A stretch of DNA of 64,000 nt, taken from contig WPIO01000004.1 in the NCBI GenBank assembly GCA_009760855.2, positions 11,303,501 through 11,367,500 of the forward strand. Direction: 5' to 3'. The notes beneath the pieces are model-generated. The model searched no databases. It had not been told where the DNA came from and was given only the letters and a program-made list of their open reading frames with translations. Positions 1 to 35,400 of the stretch are shown here, piece by piece. The DNA is from Cristatella mucedo (taxonomy: Eukaryota > Bryozoa > Phylactolaemata > Cristatellidae). Position numbers and translations under genes: made by a program. Within the stretch, counting starts at the first letter, position 1. Each line of letters opens with the position of its first letter.

Positions 1-216
1 ATTCACTTCCAACTGACGTCACGACATCCCCTGACTTGATGACATTTAAAGAGGTTTATGTGTTCTTCTAGCGTGTGCTAGGTCCGTGTGTATCGTCCTT
101 TGTGTGCGTATGTATGCTGACACTGCATGCTGTCACTAAGCAATCGTTGTGCTTCCTTTACAGCATATATGAAGTACCTTGAAAGAGATTTAGTCCACTC
201 TTATTATTATTATTCA
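1..216 (+). mobile_element. LINE 3' end (L2/CR1-like)
   Basis: Contains the sense remnant ..TSNDIP.LDDI*RGLC and the conserved untranslated tail (GCTGACACTGCATGCTGTCAC, CTTTACAGCATATATGAAG, AAGAGATTTAGTCCAC) ending in ATTATTATTATT. It shares this layout with at least a dozen other copies in the window. Confidence 0.75.
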
Positions 217-830
217 ATACCTAGAAATAGATTTAGCTTCGTTAGGGTGCTGTAAAAATGCCTTAATTATTATTACTTTGTGTCTCCGACCTGAAGTGGC
301 TCCTCATCAGGTAGCACATCATCTTCAAGGTCTTGCCATCACTTACTTTTAAGTGCTTTCATTTTTAAACTTCAGGCCTACCTGTCCAGAATTTTAACTC
401 CTAAGGCTCTTCTAATACCGGCGTGTCCTCGGTCGTTTAGCTGTGGCTGTACCCAACCTCTATTTCTGACATTGCCACATTTGCTATTTTGAAGTTTAAG
501 CAAAGCTAAAGAAATTGTATGCTTTGCTAACAATTTCTCCTTGTGAATTGTTCTTTTTGTGCCTTCCCTCTCAGTACACCTGTCATGCTGCCTGGTGGTG
601 CAGTGTTTAAGGCAACAGCCCAAAACACTGGAGTTGCACTTTTTTCTTTCAAGATAATCGCTATGCTTCAATATGTTGAACTCGACGAGCCATTAGTGGT
701 TACTGCTCTTCAGCTAAGGACTCAAATCATGTAATAATAATAGTAATTATTGTTATAATAATTATTATAATACATTTGTATAGCACCACCAGAGAACACT
801 GCTGCCCTTTCGTGCTTAATGGCTGCATGA
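217..830. mobile_element. LINE-derived fragments
   Basis: From about 270 to 480 the plus strand carries a broken frame resembling LKWLLIR..FKVL and SGLPVQNFNS, the C-terminal region of L2/CR1-type reverse transcriptase proteins. Around 733-830 an ATT-rich stretch followed by TTTGTATAGCACC looks like a minus-oriented LINE 3' terminus. Both are heavily decayed. Confidence 0.4.
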
Positions 831-1497
831 ACTTGCAATTTGTCAAGCCATTCAAAAATTTATACGTTGGCCTGACAGTGTGCTTACGCCAGCTGTCTTG
901 CTTTGAAACCCAACGTGCTTGACCAAAAATAACTTGACCGAAATACTATTTTGACGAATCTTTGTTTGGTGCTGGTGCGGTGGCGCCAGTCGCCCGATTT
1001 TAACCCAGACTGCGGAATGTGCTGCAGCAGAAGAGACAAAGCAGAAGCTTGTGGCTTTTACGCCTGGCCACACAAAGAGGTCATAAAGAATTATGATGGG
1101 GCTACCTCATACTAAACGCATACATACCAACAGCACATGGGTTGGTTTTTGACCTATCAATACATATTTTTTACATGCTTTTCATAACTTTAATAAGGCT
1201 GGTGTCATAGAAAACTCATATTACCGAACGAATGTGCGGCCTCCGAAACTGTGGCCGTACTGAGGTTTTTGACTCGTGAGCGTATATATGTAGGCGTTTG
1301 TCTTGAGTATGAATAGATAAGCTATGAACAAGCAAGAACTACTTCGATATTAATTTTATGCACTCGCTCCTGCTTACTTGAAAATTCCATTTGTTACTGT
1401 ATAGGTTTGTGCTTTAATCTCTCAATCCCGTAAGCTGATTTGGTGTTAGTCATCATGATATGCAATTAATCTGTTATTCGCTTGTCTTCATTTCTAG

Positions 1498-25872
<24,375 letters not shown>

Positions 25873-28545
25873 CGCACGGCCTCTCGTCGTCCGGTCTGGC
25901 AGTGGCCAAAGCCACTTGAGCAGAGGCAGATGAATGGCCAGCTGTCAGTGGTGGCCGCCGACGTCCCTCTCTCGCCGTGGCTGCCTCGCTGTGCTGCTCC
26001 GAGCAAAGAGCGAGAGCGCCGACGGACCGGACTCTCTCTGTCGGACCGGACTCTCTCTCTCTCTCTGGCACCGGAGCTGGAACTGCTTGGCCCTGCCCTG
26101 CCCAGCCTCCTAGCTCTCGCTGCGTTGCAGTGAGCTCGTGCTAGCACGAGTGCGGCACAAGCAGGCGACATATGAATGCACACGCCGTCACCTGCTGCTG
26201 TTTCGCTGTGCGATACAGCCCAGCGTGGCAGCAGCTTCGTTTTGACGCTTTAGTGGCGCTCGAAACTGCCTGTTCCCCAAATTCCCCCCCAATGGCCGCT
26301 GTGAATACGCAACGTGGGGCTTTGAATCGTCGTTGCTAGCATATTGCATGGACAGTCAATGCACAGCTTGTTCGCTTGCACGTTGAAGACAGTGTCACAT
26401 TTTCGCTCGTTTTCCCACTGGTCGTGCCCACCTGCCCCTACACGTTTGCAAGGATGTGCGATTGTTGGCCTGTGCTCCAGCACTCATGCGTTTGTATGCG
26501 ATCCCTAGAGTGAGCTTGTGTGCGCTTGCACGTGGATGCAAATGTGTCCATGTGAGTGAATGTGTGTGTGCTCGCTCGCTCATGCCTGCGTGAGTTAGTC
26601 TACATATGTATGGGTTTGAGGGCATCTGCATGTACCAGTGGTCGTGTGTGTGCATATACCAGTTGTGAGTCAGTGAGTGAATGTGTATGTGTGTAAATGT
26701 GTGTGCGTGCCTGTGTGCACACATGTGAGTTTCTGTGGATTTCTGCCTCAGGCTGCGAATGTAGCCCTTTTATTATAGAGCTTTTATTGTAGCAAAAAGC
26801 AACTAAGCGCACTTACGAAATCCACCAGAACTTTAAAAAATGTGTTATGTCGAAAGGCTAGGGTGATGGCCTTATTATTTTTTGAGATTGCACTTACGAA
26901 AAATTGGAAATGAGCAAGAAAAGCTGCAAGCTATTCTTTGGGAATTTTCTGATATCTAATACATATTTTGACACTGGTGAGCTTGTATGCAAGTGCAGTT
27001 TGTTGTCAATTGTTTGCGCTTTGCATGTCGACGTTTGCTAAAAGACGGAGTTAACTAACTACAGGCACTGTTCAGCCTTCCAAACAGCTGCTTTGCAGTT
27101 GAGAGGTTACATTTTTAACGGGTCACTGTGGGCCACTCCACCTTTGCTGTTGGTAGCAGTAGCTGCTGCCTTGCTCTAGCCCTGATTGGCTCTATTTGCT
27201 AGCCGTGCCGTCCTGTCCCGGCATATTGCTAAAATATAGAAAAACCATGGCATTGCAACATCTTTTGGAGTCTATATGACTTGGTGAGTTCGCAGATTAA
27301 TTTATTTAAGCATTGCTTTGACCAATAGCGTGGCTTTCATGAGATTTGCAGGTCTTCGTTTTTCAAGCGTGTGCTTTGTTGTACCTGGTTTTGGTTCATG
27401 GTTTGACATCTTTGCTTAGCATGTCATGTCCACCATAGGTGGTTGCTTCTTAGCACCTCACAGTTATGACTGGGGGGGGCACTCAGTTGGCACGGCATTT
27501 ACACGGAGATCTTGTAAACGCTCAAAAGAAACGGCCAATGATTTTTCATGTTGCGATGCAATATTGCAATAATTGCAATTTTCAGAAGTAAAATTTAAAA
27601 ACATCTCCAAAATCGCCAAACAAAATAAGGCTTATTATTTTGCTGGTAGGTCCTTATCGAACCAAAGTTAAGGCCTGCAGGCCCCGGACAGCCCTGGAAC
27701 AAACCAGAAAGAGGCGTGTCTTACGGCTATCACCCAACATGCCCACACTCAGCAACTAGTACTCACCGTGGGGCAAGGCAAGGTTTGGCAGATCCTTTTG
27801 CGAAATCCTGTAGCCCATAAAGTAAAAACTGGCTGATTAAGCAGCCTCATTTATGTTGAGGCAGGAGCAGCCCCAGTGGCTATCCTTCCAACTTGCAGTG
27901 GCCAATCAATTATTGCCCGCTACCGGTCTCGAACATCGAACCTGGGTCGTGAAGATCGAGCACCTAACGCCTGAGCTGAGACCAAGGGACATGGCAGAAA
28001 CTGCCATTAACTCGCCCAACTCCGGAGAATAGGATGCATAGTGGTCAGTAACTGGCACTTGATAGGTTAGCAAAGCACAGAGCTACCTTTTTTGATGCAC
28101 CGCAGCTATTGTTAGCATAAATAGGAGTTCATAAATCGTCAGGCGAAAGTTCTATCCGGCGCGTGCTTATTGTATCTTAACTATGCAGGAGCTTCATATC
28201 TTGCAACAGGTAATAATTTATTCATGCAAGAGCAACCCTGCACGATAAGTACTGCTGCCTCGGTTAATCCGACAGGTCGTTAGTTTTTTCTGTGCCTGGA
28301 GAATAATAACTCGAGTTGGCAATAAGCACACAATGCTCAAGGTGGCTTAATGCAAGAGCAGAGCTATTCACGAAGATATGAAGGTACAGAGTGTAAATGA
28401 AGCACATTTGTGTCACGCGGATCAGGCAGCGAGTACTCACTATTTCCTTCAATGATTAGGTAACCAAATTTAGTTGAAGCAGGAGCCGCGATTTTAGATC
28501 GGCCTCAGGGACTTGCCGCATAGATTTCTTTTACTTTAGATCAAG
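25873..28545. other. EXOC4 3' flank and intergenic DNA
   Basis: Directly after the stop, GC-rich sequence with CTCTCTCT runs continues to about 26.2 kb and probably holds the EXOC4 3' UTR. From 26.4 to 26.75 kb the plus strand is rich in TG and GTGTG. Apart from the SINE at 27.8 kb nothing else was recognised, and no AATAAA was seen. Confidence 0.5.
27822..28000 (-). mobile_element. tRNA-derived SINE (minus), diverged
   Basis: GGCTGATTAAGCAGCCTCAT, then GGAGCAGCCCCAGTGGCTAT, GCAGTGGCCAATCAATTATT and ACCTGGGTCGTGAAGATCG. The order matches the SINE, with about a quarter of positions changed by eye. Confidence 0.7.
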
Positions 28546-29676
28546 TTAGTGAGCCTGTAAGTCTGGATAACCCACTATTTTCATCATCTGAATACATTCC
28601 CTTTCAATATCCTCTAGCACTATAAGCGGAACTCTGGACAACAGGTTTTCTTTTGACTGTGTAATGTTTTCAGCCTCCAACGCCGAGAGCTGCTTCTTGG
28701 CACTGCTGGTCATAGGTAGCCCGAAAAAAGTCATTATGTCAGTCAGAATAACGGTTAGATCTTTCGTCAAATCTTCGTATTTTAGGAAGTAGTATCTTTC
28801 TGATACTGTGTCGAAGGATTGATCTCCTAAGCTCGAAAGATCAGCAAGTACGCTTTCGCAATAGTTCTTCGCATCCTGTCGAACTTTCAGCAGGTACCTC
28901 CTTGAGAATTTGTTTGGGTGGACCCGAGACAGTTGCTCCTGCATAGCAAGCCGAGGGTCGGCCACGAGGTGAAGCATCCGCGTGTCATTACGGAGCAACT
29001 GCTTTCGAAGGCTCCCCATGGTTCCTGCTGAGAGTGACAGCGATGAGACGTATTCATACTGGACGCACACCGAGTGTGCAGCCTCGGAATAACTGTACTC
29101 GCAGACGTCGAAGCCGCCAGGACCGCCGGACATCGGTGCGTAGCGATACTTCGGTATTAGCGAGAGACCTTTCGGTGTGCAGGCGCTCGCACGATCGAGC
29201 CTGACGGCTCTCTCGATGGAACCGTGAAGGCTTCTCAGCCACTCGCTCGACGTTAGCAAGGAGAAGTTGCAAGCCCTCCACGGCTCTTCGGCACCGTGTT
29301 GAGCCTCCGTGAGTTTGACCACGTCTTGCGGAACGAAGAAGACATCCGGATGCCCTTTGAGCATGTCTAGAAGAATTGACGTCGCTGGAAGAAACTCAAG
29401 ACCCGAGTAAGTGTAAGCAACGATAGTGACTCTAGTGCCTTTCGTTCCCTCTTCGGGCAGCTTTCGTCTGCCGTGCTGTTGATATCCAGTGGATTGAAGC
29501 TTGCCCTGCTGGAGCCGGAGCACTTCTACTGACAGGGTTATGCCAATGATTTCGAAGAAAAGCACGGCAATCAGCATCACCAACACTAAGCACGTCAATA
29601 CTAGCCTTCCTGGTCCTTTTTTACCTCCGAACGTGACTCGTCTCGATTTCTTTTCGCACATCATCGATGCTTCCAT
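28546..29676 (-). CDS. Carbohydrate sulfotransferase-like type II membrane protein (CHST family), intronless
   Basis: This 376-residue single-exon gene has the architecture of Golgi carbohydrate 6-O-sulfotransferases, which move sulfate from PAPS to Gal or GlcNAc. A basic cytosolic tail (residues 1-23) is followed by a membrane anchor (about 24-50), a stem, and the catalytic domain. Family landmarks are the 5'-phosphosulfate-loop region (82-98, TRVTIVAYTYSGLEFL, then HPDVFFVPQ), the 3'-phosphate region (236-251, LHLVADPRLAMQEQLSR), LKYEDL (298-303), FFGLP (317-321) and a C-terminal helix ending IVGYPDL. The usual RSGSS of the first loop is YTYSGLE, and the RDPR Arg is Ala (ADPR). PAPS binding may therefore be altered or lost. 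The first of three N-terminal Met codons was chosen (Met1; Met5 and Met6 follow). N-glycosylation sequons occur at NFS (137), NDT (230) and NIT (337). CHST membership is inferred; the exact subfamily is not. Confidence 0.85.
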   Translation of the reverse strand: MEASMMCEKKSRRVTFGGKKGPGRLVLTCLVLVMLIAVLFFEIIGITLSVEVLRLQQGKLQSTGYQQHGRRKLPEEGTKGTRVTIVAYTYSGLEFLPATSILLDMLKGHPDVFFVPQDVVKLTEAQHGAEEPWRACNFSLLTSSEWLRSLHGSIERAVRLDRASACTPKGLSLIPKYRYAPMSGGPGGFDVCEYSYSEAAHSVCVQYEYVSSLSLSAGTMGSLRKQLLRNDTRMLHLVADPRLAMQEQLSRVHPNKFSRRYLLKVRQDAKNYCESVLADLSSLGDQSFDTVSERYYFLKYEDLTKDLTVILTDIMTFFGLPMTSSAKKQLSALEAENITQSKENLLSRVPLIVLEDIERECIQMMKIVGYPDLQAH

Positions 29677-29710
29677 GAAATGCAGCCGACTGAAGAGGCT
29701 CGACTACTGA

Positions 29711-32355
29711 ACACTGCAAACTCTGCGGAAATCGATCGGCTGTGATTAACACATCAGCTGTGGCCTCTTCACAATTACGAGTGTGCCTAATTAATTCAAA
29801 TCTATGCTGCCCAATGTTTTATCTTTGCTAAGTCAACAGGCTAGTGAAAGCTCGTTAGCCCTAAGGTTCGAGACTTTGCCAATTTCCCTATTGATAGAGC
29901 TGCAGCAGTCGTCAATGCTTTGGCTCGATAGGAGTGGGTTAATGATGTGCAAATCATCACGAACCTAAAGTTGCAGGTCGTAGGTACTCTCGATCGAGCG
30001 CATGCTTAGTAACTAGAACTACTAAGATGCAAGCCGACCTTAGGCGAAGACTGGACTTGGATAAGCTTTCCGTTTTTAAGTTGATATGTCAATATAACTC
30101 CTCCGGTCAGAATTAGTATGTTGCCTCACCGTTTGTAGTTGTGAGTAATAAAAAATTCGAGACCTATGAGAGTTTTATCATTTGTGTGGGCTAAGAGAAG
30201 ATATTCTGGCTGTGGCCGATTGTGAAGAATCCTTGGCTCGTCCAACTTTCCGGCTACAAGCTTACGTCTTTCATTTGTCCTTTATGTGCTTATGCGTGTT
30301 GACACTGTTGCGTGCTGCCACTAACCACACTTGCAGGCTGAACCCATGCATGCCACTCCTCACCGTATTATTCTTGTCGTTTATTTAGCTTGCTACCACT
30401 AATCATTCGATCGTGCTTCCTTTGCAGCAATTGTAAAGCGCCTAGAGTGAGATTGAGTTCTCCGAGGCGCTTTATCAAATTTATTCTTATTATCATTATG
30501 CTGACCAAAGAAAAAGCAATAGGGATACAAACTGGGTAGTACCAGCACGGGTCCCTGTTAAGAGACATTCTGAGTGAAACTCAGCAACTAATTACTGCAT
30601 TTCTATAGAGTTTAAAGCACACGACTGGCCTAGATAGAGATTTGATTCTCTTAGGGCACTATACATTAATCCATTGTTATTATCATTGTTAGTGCAAAAG
30701 TCGGCGAATTTTTTCTACATAAATTTGAATAATTATGATTTCAATTAAAAAGTTTTGACGGACACGACCAAGTTACATTATAGACAAGAGGTAGAGCAAC
30801 CGGTACATCAATATCCATAGGCAGTTAGCTCTTTGACATATAAAAGCATTATGATTTTGTATTAATCAAAAATCAGATAAAGTGTCCATTTAACTCATTA
30901 CATTTCGAAGCTGATCATGCCTCACAATTTTTTTTATTAAACCGAATGGGTTTATAAGGATAAAAGAAATGATAAACAAAAACGTCAATAGCCAATACGA
31001 AGAAGATGTTTACATTTCCATATTGCTGAGTATCTCATTCACTCCAGCTTTAGCACATGAAATAATCTGAACTTGTGATCTTGTTTCAGTATCAAGATAT
31101 AGCTGCAACACGGAAAGACCTATTATCAGGCAACAAAAAAGACTAAGTACAACAAAATTACTAGCACACATGTGCTGACTGATCAAGGTTAACTAACTGT
31201 ACTTACTTAGTAAAGTAAGCAAGAAAATGCAACCTAACTACATTATTTAAAGGCCAAGAAGTCCCTGGAAAAGCTATGAAGAAGCCTCAGAGATTCGCAT
31301 TGTTCAATAGAATTGTTTTGAATGACTATCAAAGATAATGACAAGACTCAAAATAAAAAGTTGATAGGAGCAAATCTCAGATTAATTACTTATTTAAGTG
31401 ACTCTATTGCACTGCTCCAATCTTCTATTCCTTGAAAGAGTATTACGAGTTTCTTAAAAGTTATAAAGACGTAGTCTATCTCGCAGAGTAAGTGGCAAAC
31501 AGAAATTCATTAGTATTAGGGAAGTTGGTGCTTTCCGTAATTCTGCAATTTTTAGTCTGGTCAGAAAATTCTGCAAGATTACCGAGCATAGAAATGCTTC
31601 AGCTGGCTCGGCTTTCAAATACATTGGGCAGCCCGACGCACACTATGGAGTATTCGCCAAAACCTTTTACCATCGCAGAGCGGATCCGTGTGTGAGGAAG
31701 TGTGAAAAATTTGTACTCCAAAATATATTATTTGAAACACCAACTAGATGATATGAGCTATCCTTTATGATCATGTTCACTGCGACGAGACTGTCAACAG
31801 GCCACTGCAAATATCGAAGAAACTCTATTAAAAGTTCAAATGTACAAACAGATTAGTTAATTTGTCTGCCATTTGTGTTCACCATTGTCGTGCATGTAAT
31901 AAAACAAAAACTAAAAAAATATACTGAGAGCAATACAAAGTAAATCCATTAACTTTATCCCTGCAGTTTAGTTTTGCCGTTGCCTTAAGACTAATTCGTA
32001 AACTCGAGATAGAATTGATCGCCAATAAAGAGCAGCTCTTCTTGTTGTAATTAAATATGTGACTGTAAAATATGAGATATACAAAGTCTGTTTTAGCTGA
32101 GTGCTAAGGCCGAGAAATTTATCATGCATTTTATACTAAATCGCCAGTTTGACTTTGGTAATCCCGGATGATGCGAAGGAAATAATAAGCAGAAAAGAGC
32201 CTTTTCCTACGCAGTGACACCGTATCTGAAGTCAGTTGGGGCCAGCTACAGAGCTTGAACTTTGAGCTTGAATCTACGAAGCGTAGTTGGAAAAATGTTT
32301 CCAAGTAAACAGAATTGAATAGGTAAAAACAGCTGACAGAGTACACAATCAACAA
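29711..32355. other. Region between the sulfotransferase and MEIOB
   Basis: Upstream of the sulfotransferase start and downstream of MEIOB. It contains LINE tails at 30.3-30.7 kb and otherwise AT-rich DNA without recognised genes. AATAAAAAATTC at 30147 is the only AATAAA-like string noted, and lies on the wrong strand for either gene. Confidence 0.5.
30285..30695 (+). mobile_element. Two LINE 3' tails (plus)
   Basis: First copy (30285-30500): GTTGACACTGTTGCGTGCTG, then CGTGCTTCCTTTGCAGCAAT, then GATTGAGTTCTCCGAGGCGC and a TTATTATCATTATG end. Second, diverged copy (30600-30695): AGTTTAAAGCACACGACTGG, then AGAGATTTGATTCTCTTAGG and a TTGTTATTATCATTG end. Confidence 0.65.
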
Positions 32356-32461
32356 TTAACTGTCAGCACCATTTACCAGGTAGCTGTAAAGTTCAGTCAG
32401 ATATCCTGCATCTTCCTGGGAAGAATTTCCTTTAGTTTCACTTTTAGTACTATTAGGGCGA
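32356..32461 (-). CDS. MEIOB: MEIOB candidate terminal exon
   Basis: After a minus-strand CACTACAG acceptor, one base and 34 codons run to a TAA at 32356-32358. The residues are RPNSTKSETKGNSSQEDAGY and LTELYSYLVNGADS. It looks like a polar C-terminal tail, but there is no clear match to the vertebrate end. Its phase (one leading base) does not join the exon at 32793 directly, so one more exon would be needed. Confidence 0.35.
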
Positions 32462-35400
32462 CTGTAGTGCAGCTATTGGAAAGTTTCTACAATCTTTGGC
32501 GGGCGATCAAATGGAGACCCTGGCGTTCTTTGGCTTTAAGACTCCGTATCAAAAGAGTTTTTGAAAATTATTGTGCAGCTTTGGTTTTAAAGAACGAGTA
32601 CAATACGATCTTTACAGAACTAAAAAAACACTGGAAATTAGAGCGGCAAATGAATCTACAGATATTAGACACCGTGCTTGAAATAGTGGGCAACAGGCAT
32701 CAACTAACAATTGCTCACAAAACTAAATGGCCTCAAGAACAGAAATTGAAACAGAGAACGTGTAAAAAACATAATTTTAAACTAATGCTTACCTTTAAAT
32801 AAACCTTGCAGTATTCGAATAGTAAAGACCACTTCAAACAGGTTCTATCTTCTTCTGACATAGCTAAAAACTGATTTGCCTGCATAAAAATTAAGAATAG
32901 AGTCTCATTATGCACCGAGAAAAATTTACATCCGTTAGTGCAAAAATCAGCAGCTAAGCTTGTCTATCACGTAAGTGGTAAATTCTGCATTACATCATTG
33001 CTCAGCGATCTTCCGTGGCTCCCCAATAATGATCCCATCGACTTCAGGGCCTGTCACCTACTGTTAAGTCCCTTAATTCTTTAGCTCCGGCTTACCTATC
33101 TAAAAAACGTACCCATCGGACTTACTCTCATACCAAACATTCTCTGACTCTCATTGGTTAGCTGTGCCTCCAATAAGCCTCAAATCCTACGGAGATCCCA
33201 CCTTCAGTTTGTATGCACTTAAAGCATGGAAAGCTCTGCGGGTTGATATCATGCCATCCTCTGACTCGATATTTAAAAGGACCGTAAAAATCAACACCAG
33301 TTCCTCAGCAGCATTTGCTTTGTCCATGTGAATAGTTTTATATATGCTGTGGGCTGAAATTATGCTTGCTTTTATTATTAATCAATTAGTATGGCTTCTT
33401 ACCAATCCATACAGATTTCCTTCTCTTGGGATGCTATGCAAATAGATTAATATTTTCACTATTATTATTATTACTTGTTCACGAATATGTTCCTATATGC
33501 ATCCTTTACGGAATATGTAAATTGCATAGAAAGATTTAGTTTTCTTGGAGCGCTATTGAATTGTCTTATTAATATTGTTAATAGGTTTGTCCAGCAGTTC
33601 TTACTGTAGTCTCCAAATAAAATTGAAAAGAACCCTACCCTTTTGTGAGAAAATAGACCTAGGCCTTCCTAGTCTGCCCATGTGATCCATTGTTGCTAGG
33701 CTGCTGTATAGTGAAGATTCAGAAGGTCAGAACTAAGTAAAATCGAAGTACGTAGATCTTCACTAGCTTCTAGTCGACTAAGCTGTGATAAGACGATTAC
33801 TGAAGTTTACAGAAGTCGCAAGGGCAAGGTTTCCTTCAACCTAGCTAGCCTGAATAACAATCTTTGAACAGTTTGGTGTATAATAATAACACACTCAATA
33901 AAGCACCCTCAGAGAACTCAATCCATCGGAGCCTAAGGTCCCATACATTAGCTCTTCTGGCCGAATACGTCGAGATCATGGGATATGGGGCACTCATCTG
34001 TCGTGCTGCCATTCTCTGGATGCCTAGCCAGAGCGCGGCTCATTGAAGGCTCACAGGAAGCCTGTAAAGCTCACAGGAAGCCTGTAAAGCTCTTCGGAAG
34101 ACTCACCTTTCCAGATTAGCTCCCGGCAAAATACTCTCGTAATTCGTTTAACTAACACAGACTGCTTTACTCTGCACCCTTCATCTTTACAATCTAATCC
34201 TGTCGGCGTGCCATCTCCTTTTCTCTCTCACGTCTCCTGCCATTCTCTGGCTTTTTGTTACTACCCTACCATTGCTCATTCAGTATCAAAATGCCCATTT
34301 GCACTGCCTTGTAGCAGCTTTGGTAATTTCACGGTGTCTGTTGGCTAAACCTAATACATGGCAGCTCTTCACGAAGTACCATTCTATGTCTGATCGTTTT
34401 GCCACATCTTCTGCCCAACAAATGCTGCATAAGCTTGCAAGTCACAGTCCTTGTACTTTAAAATTGTAAATGCACTGGCCCGCTAAAGATAAGTTGGCTA
34501 ACACAAAAAACAATAGATAGGTAATCACTGGTCATAAATAAGCCAAGTAAATAACCTATGGCGAACGGATTGTCAGAGACGGTAATTTAGTCATCTGGAA
34601 CGCCTCCTAAGGCTCACAAAGTAAGCAGCTTGTAGTTCGGTTCACGCACAGCACAGGACACCAGCCGATGACCAACACCACCGCTTTATTTTGCTACGCA
34701 CGGGGCAGAGGGAGGCACGACTTCCTGTGCCCTTCTCTCCCACTGGAGTTCAACTCCTCAACCGTGGCTGCGAACTGGCCCGCCCGGATGATTCATCCAA
34801 CATCAGTCCGCAGGCGGGTTAGCGGAGGACAATACCGGCCTGTGTCCTAGCCACATCGGAGGCAGGCCACAGGTGCTCACCGGCCTGTCCCGATGAGACA
34901 TCCAACAGCTGCACCAGCCGGTCCCGATGATACACCCAACAGCTGTTCATCGGTGGGTTAGCGAGAACAATAACGGCCTGTGTCCGAGCCACGTCGGAGG
35001 CGATGCAGCAGCCAAGTGCTGGCAGTATCAGACTACAAAGCTTGAAGCTATTTCTCCAGAGGGGTTATCAATTTTTAATTTTATTTTTAGTTTAAAAATT
35101 GTTCTAGGCAGAAACGTCTCTGGGGCCATCATTTCTTTCTTAAAGGAGGCATATTCGTAGAGGGGTTAAAGAGATAGGAGGCAGTATTTCGTTTTTATGC
35201 AAGTCGAGGCCGAGCCTTTGGAATGCAGCATCAACCTTCTAAGCGAGGGTATAAACTTAGTTTAAAAAATCTAACAATACATAGAGGGTGGTGTACCTTC
35301 GGCTACCACTTTCAGGCTCTGCAGACATGGGACACACTAATTTTGATTTTAGACTTGCCAAAGAACCCTTCAGGGGGTTCTTAAGCAACTTTCGGTGTGG

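Noticed and set aside
29054-29281. 75-codon frame inside the sulfotransferase gene
   Set aside because: Alternative frame of the 376-codon gene; no independent support.
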